34,960 nucleotides of DNA from Folioceros fuciformis (Eukaryota; Anthocerotophyta; Anthocerotopsida; Anthocerotales). Position numbers and translations under genes: made by a program. Below, in pieces: positions 29,144 through 34,960 of the stretch (the stretch's first letter is position 1; each line of letters opens with the position of its first letter). The stretch lies in assembly GCA_049999805.1 (NCBI GenBank), contig JBNGIO010006099.1, positions 190,283 to 225,242 of the forward strand, written 5' to 3'. The notes under the pieces were generated by a model. That model was not told the DNA's origin and searched no databases. It saw only the letters and a list, made by a program, of their open reading frames with translations.

Positions 29144-29363
29144 ACATCCACACTTCTTAGAGCTGTAACTTACATCCACACTTCTTAGAGCTGTAATTAC
29201 ATCCACACTTCTTAGAGCTGTAACTTACATCCACACTTCTTAGAGCTGTAATTACATCCACACTTCTTAGAGCTGTAACTTACATCCACACTTCTTAGAG
29301 CTGTAATTACATCCACACTTCTTAGAGCTGTAACTTACATCCACACTTCTTAGAGCTGTAACT
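29144..29363. repeat. alternating 28/27-bp minisatellite, 8 copies
   Basis: ACATCCACACTTCTTAGAGC starts at 29144, 29172, 29199, 29227, 29254, 29282, 29309 and 29337. Units end alternately in TGTAACTT (28 bp) and TGTAATT (27 bp), giving a 55-bp higher-order dimer repeated four times. Copies are nearly identical, so the expansion is recent. Confidence 0.95.
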
Positions 29364-30035
29364 TGGCTTCTTAAATCCTTGATCGGGTCACATGATCTTG
29401 CACACTGCGCACACACACACCTCAACCGGATTCCAACAAGAGAATGCTCCTCAAGAGAAAGCTTATTCCCAAATACAAGAGAATACAAGCTTACAGCTGT
29501 AGCGTACACCGCTGAGCTAGGCTTTTATGCCTGCTACCTCAGACTTACCTCAGACCTACTGCAACCACATCCACATATCTAGTTGACTTTATATTATATT
29601 ATATTTTTTTAATAATCTCAACTAAATAATTATTAATTACCACGAATGTCATGCATTACTTAATTATTAACTAATTATTTGCATGCATCTAAGCGATAGT
29701 ACACAATCATGCTTAACAACCCTGAAAAACCTAGCAAGTCTTGAAGACAACAAGCCAATGCAAGGATAAGTTCTAGAGCTTGCATATAGACTTCAAGAAA
29801 ATTTGAGACTACAAGAGGCACATACCTACTGGTAGACCATCTTCCTGGAATATGGTGCTAGAAAAGAAAGTTTAGAATAGGTTACCAAAGTCTTTTAACA
29901 AGTTTGTTTATGAGCAAATGCTAGAATGGTTAGGGGAAAGTAGAATTTTGCACGGAAGGACATTCAGAGCATGCACAAAACACATTCGAGTACAAGTTAT
30001 ATGATGATGGTAGAGACCCTTCATAAGTACGGCGC
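29364..30035. other. stretch without recognised gene
   Basis: AT-rich in 29580-29700 and otherwise unremarkable. It may be part of the decayed PIF/Harbinger element that follows. I see no RNA gene or intact ORF. Confidence 0.5.
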
Positions 30036-30154
30036 GTGCGTCCTCGTCAATTTCTGAGACTGCGGAGTGCGTCCTCGTCAATTTCTGAGACTGCGGAGTC
30101 ACCTACAAAGCGTGGTAGCTAGACTGCGGAGTCACCTACAAAGCGTGGTAGCTA
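30036..30154. repeat. two overlapping short tandem duplications (31 bp and 33 bp)
   Basis: GTGCGTCCTCGTCAATTTCT starts at 30036 and 30067 (31-bp period). GACTGCGGAGTCACCTACAA starts at 30089 and 30122 (33-bp period). The second duplication reuses the end of the first, so the events are nested. Confidence 0.9.
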
Positions 30155-30212
30155 TTCAAAGAAACGTAGGTCCAATGAAACAAAGTCTCCACTAGTTCAA
30201 GGACTTCTTCCC

Positions 30213-30443
30213 TTGCTCAAGGAGAATGATTCAGCATTCATAGACACCTTGAAGGGTATTGAAGATCGAAGGGATAGTAGACATGCTACTTCCTTAGAGT
30301 TTGAGAAAGAGAAACTACTTGTCTACACCACTCTCAACAGACAACTAGGTGAGGGCTACATACAAATTCTTCATGATGCTTGCATGTATCTCAGTGGCCT
30401 TGGCTTTATTAAATTTCAAGATACATCTTGTATGATCGTGTAA
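30213..30443 (+). other. ORF, possible second protein of a PIF/Harbinger element
   Basis: 76-codon plus frame, charged and helical (LKENDSAFIDTLKGIEDRRD, then FEKEKLLVYTTLNRQL). It is convergent with the transposase remnant. The sequence resembles the C-terminal helix of Myb/trihelix-type accessory proteins encoded by PIF/Harbinger elements, but this rests on context and composition only. Confidence 0.35.
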
Positions 30444-30556
30444 TGATACACCGTGTCTTCATAACAAGCTCAATTCTTTTGACACTCATCACCTACACGT
30501 GTTGGCCTTTCACACGATCATTGTTGCCTAATACTCTACATGTAATCCATAAGGGT

Positions 30557-30835
30557 CTATCTATTTACTTCTCTTGTGTGTGCACCAGGATTAACAAAAT
30601 CTATAGGTTTGTGGACATCTTGCTCATATTCACACTCTAATGATTCGGTCATAGGTTCCACACCAATGTCAATGAGCATGTTGTGAAGAACACAACATGC
30701 ATATAAGACTTCAGAAAGATACTTCAGATTGCCTCTCCATGTCTTCCGCCCAAGTATCAGAAAAACACCCTTTGGTTGGCTGAAAGCTTGCTCGACAACA
30801 AGTAAAATCAAGATGGAAAATTCTTCCAACCTGAC
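30557..30835 (-). pseudogene. PIF/Harbinger (HARBI1-like, DDE_Tnp_4) transposase C-terminus
   Basis: The minus frame reads VVEQAFSQPKGVFLILGRKT, a short link, then LSEVLYACCVLHNMLIDIG, the last part of the DDE_4 nuclease domain of Harbinger transposases (usual form VVEQAFGRLKGRFRIL...ACCVLHN). It has the last catalytic-region Glu of VEQAF but lacks the first two acidic residues, since homology ends near 30835 at the C/T-rich repeat. The element is therefore defective. A stop at 30557 ends the frame. Confidence 0.8.
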
Positions 30836-31237
30836 AATGCAACAGACCGCTCCTGCTCCGCTGAGCTCCACCCCACTCCCGCCCCTTTTCGTCCGCCTTC
30901 TTCAGTCTGCTTGTGAACCTGGTTCCTGTCTTCCACATTCCCACAGGAGGGACTCAAACGTCACGCCATAGAAGTAAGGGCCTCCTGGCCCATGCCCTGC
31001 ACCAACTACGCCGCAGTCACCGAGCTCTAGGGTGCGCAAACAAACATATATAGTTTGAAGCGTGAAGATGCTTACCCTTCTCCCAACCTGGGGCACAACA
31101 TATCTGCAGAAGCAGGAAACATGGGAAGGCAACGAGGGGAAGATGCCTTCCCCTTCCACACCACAATAGAGACTTTGAAAGAGCTTCATTGCCTATGCCC
31201 CTGCCGCAGGTATCCTGCAATTAGGCAGTCCTTGTAG
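30836..31237. other. stretch without recognised gene
   Basis: Begins with a C/T-rich block similar to 28427-28462 and continues as unremarkable sequence. Open frames on both strands show no known domain. Confidence 0.5.
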
Positions 31238-31410
31238 CTACATGTCATTCTGATCAAGACCGACAAACTGTCTTACGACATCCTCCAAACTTCCACACTT
31301 TGCAAACATGATTACCAAAACGTTGCGAACGACAGAATCACCTGGCCCTTCCTCGGATGTGTGCATAAAGCTCCCTCGAAAGCTGGCTAGCCCACACTCA
31401 CTGAAAACTT
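31238..31410 (-). pseudogene. second PPR relic
   Basis: The minus translation contains SVVRNVLVIMFAKCGSLEDV followed by RQFVGLDQNDM and a stop, a recognisable L-type PPR motif (compare VGNALVDMYAKCGSLEDA). Weaker PPR-like residues (MALKVFSECG) precede it. Only about one motif survives, so this is a fragment of a lost PPR gene. It is not a piece of the intact gene at 19400, whose copies of this motif differ. Confidence 0.65.
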
Positions 31411-31551
31411 TTAAAGCCATGCTGCTTCTTGGTGCTGTTGTGAAAATGGTGACCACCTTCCTGGTTAAATATGGCCTGAAGCGAATATCCTGTGACATGG
31501 CCCCTCCTGACCCGGTCAATAGAGTCACTCATCATGCAACTCCTCCCTGAT

Positions 31552-32565
31552 TTAGGACCATCGTGGCTCGGCCTCTCCTTCTCGCTTTGGCCGTTTCCCT
31601 GCAGGATACGTGATCTCTTTCCTGTCGTCCGCTCCCTCGCCATGTGCCCTAGAGGCAACAGCTGGGCTTCTACTTGCCCTGCTCACCAATCCGTCAGCTT
31701 CAACCGATCCGTCACCATCTCTGCGCTGTTCGCCAGGATCACTCTCACCATGCGAGTCTGCCCTAAACGAAGGGCGTTGTCCTTCTGCTTCTCTTGCTCT
31801 CTTCAACCTTTTCAGGTCAGTATACGAGAGCACGGGTGAACAATTCAGATCACCCACCGGCCCATTTGCAGGTGGGAAGAACCTCAGGTAGCTAGCCAAA
31901 CTTTCATCACACGAACCAGACGGATCTGGCAAACCGTGAAGAGCGATCCCCCTACTTACCAGCTCATCAACAGCCTCGGCAGTAGCCGGCGTTTCGGGAG
32001 CTAGACTAACAGAAAGGTCGAGAGCTAATCCATCTGCCTTGGCCTGCCCATACTCGAACTGTAGACCTCGCCTCACGGGCCTATGTTCCACTGCATCACC
32101 CGACTTCCCTCCCCATCCGTCTCCCAGCAAACTTACCTGGGCGGGAGTACTGGTTGCTCGCCCATATCCTCCACCTTCACCGTCATCTCCCCGCCCACCC
32201 AGAAGCGGCGTGAGTATTTCCAGCTTCCCCCTTGCCTCCTCGTGTGGCTCCACCCGAGGAGTGGTTGGATCAAGGGACTGTACAAACCACGGCAGGTCGG
32301 CATCAGCGCAATCTGGTGGCAGCGTCTTGAGGAAATGGGCAACATCATTCGGCACCCGCGGACACGGCCTCGCAGTCGTNNNNNNNNNNNNNNNNNNNNN
32401 NNNNNNNNNNNNNNNNNNNNNNNNNNNNNNNNNNNNNNNNNNNNNNNNNNNNNNNNNNNNNNNNNNNNNNNNNNNNNNNACATCATTCGGCACCCGCGGA
32501 CACGGCCTCGCAGTCGTCTCCAAGCCTTCGATAAAATAATGCTGCAAACTTCGATTCGTCGCCAT
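31552..32565 (-). CDS. uncharacterised protein, interrupted by an assembly gap
   Basis: Minus-strand ORF with ATG at 32563-32565 (MATNRSLQHYFIEGLE) and stop at 31552. It is open for about 1 kb apart from the N run. If the N run and the duplicated 38 bp are collapsed the protein is 291 aa. It is Pro/Gly-rich in the middle and its C-terminus is basic and acidic mixed (DLKRLKRAREAEGQR, then GKRPKREGEAE), suggesting a nuclear location. I recognise no domain. Conserved-looking blocks are NDVAHFLKTLPPDCADADLP and ASYLRFFPPANGPVGDLN. A single-exon plant-specific gene and a chance GC-rich ORF are both possible; I favour a gene because of its length and composition. Confidence 0.5.
   Translation of the reverse strand: MATNRSLQHYFIEGLETTARPCPRVPNDXXXXXXXXXXXXXXXXXXXXXXXXXXXXXXXXXXTTARPCPRVPNDVAHFLKTLPPDCADADLPWFVQSLDPTTPRVEPHEEARGKLEILTPLLGGRGDDGEGGGYGRATSTPAQVSLLGDGWGGKSGDAVEHRPVRRGLQFEYGQAKADGLALDLSVSLAPETPATAEAVDELVSRGIALHGLPDPSGSCDESLASYLRFFPPANGPVGDLNCSPVLSYTDLKRLKRAREAEGQRPSFRADSHGESDPGEQRRDGDGSVEADGLVSRASRSPAVASRAHGEGADDRKEITYPAGKRPKREGEAEPRWS
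32380..32479. other. assembly gap (100 N) with identical flanks
   Basis: Exactly 100 N. The 38 bp before it (32342-32379) and after it (32480-32517) are identical, as expected when two overlapping contig ends were placed side by side instead of merged. Probably no real sequence is missing. Confidence 0.95.
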
Positions 32566-32743
32566 TCTTACTCAGGCCTACGCCTCCGCGCAAGCACGCT
32601 ATTGTCATCTACAGTAACCGTGAACCGTGAACAAGGCTAGGTAGGTCACTACTTCAACTCATCATGAAGTCTAGTTGCCGTGCATTCAGAATTCAGTTAG
32701 CCTGTCATGTCATTAGAGTTGAGGACGTCATGTCATGAGACTT

Positions 32744-32900
32744 GAGCACTGGATTCTTGTTGGATTGCAGTGAGCACCGGATTCTTGTTGGATTACAGTG
32801 AGCACCGGATTCTTGTTGGATTACAGTGAGCACCGGATTCTTGTGGAGTAACAGTTGAGCTTGTGGAGTTTAAATTGAGCAGCGGGTTCTTGTGGAGTAG
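32744..32900. repeat. 28-bp minisatellite with degenerate tail
   Basis: GAGCACYGGATTCTTGTTGG starts at 32744, 32772, 32800 and 32828, an exact 28-bp period. Degenerate copies continue to about 32900 (GAGCAGCGGGTTCTTGTGGAG and GAAGCACCGGATTCTCG). It lies 180-340 bp upstream of the unknown ORF, within its likely promoter. Confidence 0.9.
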
Positions 32901-33266
32901 AGTGAAGCACCGGATTCTCGAGTGGACAGACGTGATCCGAGCCGATATTGTCGCGTTCGTAGGACGTCACAAAAAGTCACTTTCAGAAGGAGACCATGAG
33001 GGTGCCATGAAAACATTTTCTAAACACAGTGTGCACCACTGTGGACTTGACGATGAGAGTAACAACTAGAGCTGGAGGCAGCTCCGTCCAAAAACCCTAC
33101 TTAATGGTGGAAAAAACTTCAAATCTGATACCTGAAAGACTTGTGAAATCCAAGAGCTGCACCACTTGAAGTGTTACCTCACTACTAAACAATGTAACAA
33201 CCTGAACACGAGCTTCTAATTACACTGCAGGCAACTCCAATCCAGTCCCAGCATTCCCCCATCGAG
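32901..33266. other. intergenic stretch
   Basis: No gene recognised. The end near 33266 should hold the 3' untranslated region of the PER1/PGAP3-type gene, and the rest may belong to the upstream region of the unknown ORF. Confidence 0.55.
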
Positions 33267-34945
33267 TCATTGCATTTTCCTGGCAGCGGTGTGTGCCCTG
33301 CTACTTAGAACGGATGTCCTATGGGTTGCATCGTCTCTTATAAAGCTCCACCACATCAGGGTCAGGGGTATTGTTACCGCATGCCATACGGCATGTGCGT
33401 CTAGGATACCCTTTACTGGCGGGAAGTCATAGATTTCCAGCAACATCGCCAGGCCAGCACCAATACACGAAATCCACAGTTTCAACCGTGCAGGATGTTT
33501 GGTAAATCCTGCCCAGAAGGTCCAAGTTATCAGTTGGACAACCCCCAAAACGACACACACCTTCATATTCCAACCTGCAAATATGTCCCGCGTCGTCAGT
33601 CCCGCACACCACATTAATGAAACCACGTCCTGCACCAGTGCATAGAGGAGTGCAGTCACACTTGTGAACAAAGGGCTTGAGGGCCGCCTTACCATAGTCG
33701 AAGTCATAAAAGTTCAAGTAGAGAATGTGTGTTGCGATGAAAGCTATAAAAGGAGCAGAGACCATCACTCGTGCCGCTTCAATCCTCAGGTTAAAAGTGC
33801 GGATCAAGGCGACGATGAGGGAACAACCCAGCAAAGCGATAGCCGACGAATAATCTAGCCTCTCAGTCAACAGCATATCCCTGAAAGAAAAGGGCGAGTA
33901 TCAGAGTTTTTTCATTGATTTGAGACATCAGGCAGTAAAGGAATGACGACACATTCAGCCCCGACCTGGAGTGAAAAATAGCACTCCAAAACCAGGAGTT
34001 TATCGACAACAACCCGTAGATTGTCCACAACCCAGCGAAATCATAATAAGGCCCCTTACTCCCACTTGGCCGCAACGGGAGCTTGTAATAAATGAGAACC
34101 AAAAAGGAGGAGAGACCCTGGAAATGAGCAAGTAAATTCAAGACCGAAAAGGCCACAGACGCAGGTTCCTGCACCAGCAAATTGTTAGCGACGACTACAA
34201 GCGTGGAAACCACATCCTACATTGCACCCGAGACAAAAGCTATCACGGCAACCAACCCTAGCCCCTAGCTCAGAAATCCCAGGAGCATCTGCAATCAGGG
34301 GGGAACCACTGTGGGAGCTCTGTCCAGCAACCGAACCTGCATGCCGAGAATGTTTTTGAAAGGCCACTTTCCATGGTACTTGACAGGTCGCTCTCCAAGC
34401 CCACTCCTCACTGTCTCCCTCTGCACCATGCATTGATAACGACACTTGCTGGTGCAATCCCACTTCTTCCACCGAACGTAAAGGGGTTCTTCCAACAGTG
34501 GGTTCTCGTCCTTGCTGTTCAAGTTCACTCCATTCACTGGAAAGCTGCAGCTCGGGAAGCACACCCCGCCAATACAACCCGTTTGCTCGCAGCTCTCTAC
34601 ACAAGACCTGAAAGCACACCCACAATCACCAACTGCTACCAGTGGCATTGCATCCGACAAGGATACCGGCTCGGAGCCAGCTCCAAACTCGAGCACAAAA
34701 TTTCGTGGCGGTGCAAGGCTACTACATCACCTGGCAACACACAAAGCCTCTGACTCCAGCAGATTCTACACGGCCCCTGCTGGATTGTACAGATCTCACG
34801 GTACCAAAGCAAAATGAATGCACCGCAGCTGGGAGATTCACCTGTAGAGGGGATTACTGTCCCCAGCGCTAGCCTCCACGGATGTCACCCGCACCAGCAC
34901 TGCAAGCACAACCAACACGCAGCTGGAAACTGCCGTCATCATCAT
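33267..34945 (-). CDS. PER1/PGAP3-type GPI-anchor lipid remodelling protein (5 exons)
   Basis: Exons: 34842-34945, 34337-34607, 33966-34168, 33693-33880, 33267-33574; they sum to 1074 bp (357 aa) with consistent phases. The order is: hydrophobic signal peptide (MMMTAVSSCVLVVLAVLV), lumenal Cys-rich part (SCVESCEQTGCIGG, EPLYVRWKKWDCTSKC, KYHGKWPFK), then seven membrane helices with the family motifs YGLLSINSWFWSAIFHSR, RLDYSSA and LEIYDFPPVKGILDAHAVWH. The conserved H and D of HSR and DAHAVWH belong to the CREST hydrolase superfamily signature. In yeast and animals this protein removes the sn-2 acyl chain of GPI anchors in the ER/Golgi, and the plant role is inferred. Three tandem ATGs lie at 34937-34945; the frame stays open for five more codons to the window edge, so an earlier start is possible. 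Confidence 0.93.
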
Positions 34946-34960
34946 CGATGACACAAGCGG

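Noticed and set aside
29144-29363. CRISPR-like look of the 27/28-bp repeats
   Set aside because: The repeats follow one another directly with no unique spacers, and the window is a plant nuclear genome.

Overview
The window is nuclear DNA of a land plant. It has spliced genes with GT-AG introns, a plant-specific DEK1 phytocalpain, an intronless PLS-class PPR editing-factor-type gene, Copia and PIF/Harbinger remnants, many minisatellites, and two assembly gaps of exactly 100 N. Short introns in DEK1, an HSPA12-like gene and extra PPR relics would fit a non-seed plant (bryophyte, lycophyte or fern), but the sequence alone does not fix the lineage.

Layout. 1-1891: gene-free, with a 33-bp minisatellite and a 75-bp duplication. 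1892-3241 (-): intronless F-box/RCC1-repeat protein. 3242-4271: intergenic, with one hairpin. 4272-13972 (-): complete DEK1 gene. I resolved 30 exons whose lengths sum to 6558 bp (2185 aa plus stop) with every phase consistent; one intron is GC-AG. 13973-19399: long GC-rich upstream region between the divergent DEK1 and PPR genes, with palindromes, a hairpin, microsatellites, a tandem duplication and an antisense PPR relic. 19400-22240 (+): 946-aa PPR protein whose DYW domain stops just after a mutated HxE box. 22484-24532 (-): HSPA12-type Hsp70-like gene. 24585-25588: AT-rich array of ~142-bp units, containing a gap. 25589-28005: a second, broken HSPA12-like copy with a Copia fragment inside it and a copy of the same promoter/array sequence behind it. 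28006-31240: repeat-rich accessory DNA with a PIF/Harbinger transposase remnant and an alternating 27/28-bp minisatellite. 31238-31330 (-): second PPR relic. 31552-32565 (-): unrecognised ORF crossed by a gap that looks artificial. 32744-32900: 28-bp minisatellite. 33267-34945 (-): five-exon PER1/PGAP3-type gene, complete apart from its upstream region.

The genes do not form a pathway. DEK1 is a plasma-membrane calpain for positional and mechanical signalling. The PPR is expected in organelle RNA processing. PER1/PGAP3 acts in GPI-anchor lipid remodelling in the ER/Golgi. The RCC1/F-box protein may be an SCF adaptor. I found no convincing new multi-gene system. The most informative unusual features are the decayed DYW domain, the HSPA12-plus-array tandem duplication, the false-looking gap inside the unknown ORF, and several structured repeats.
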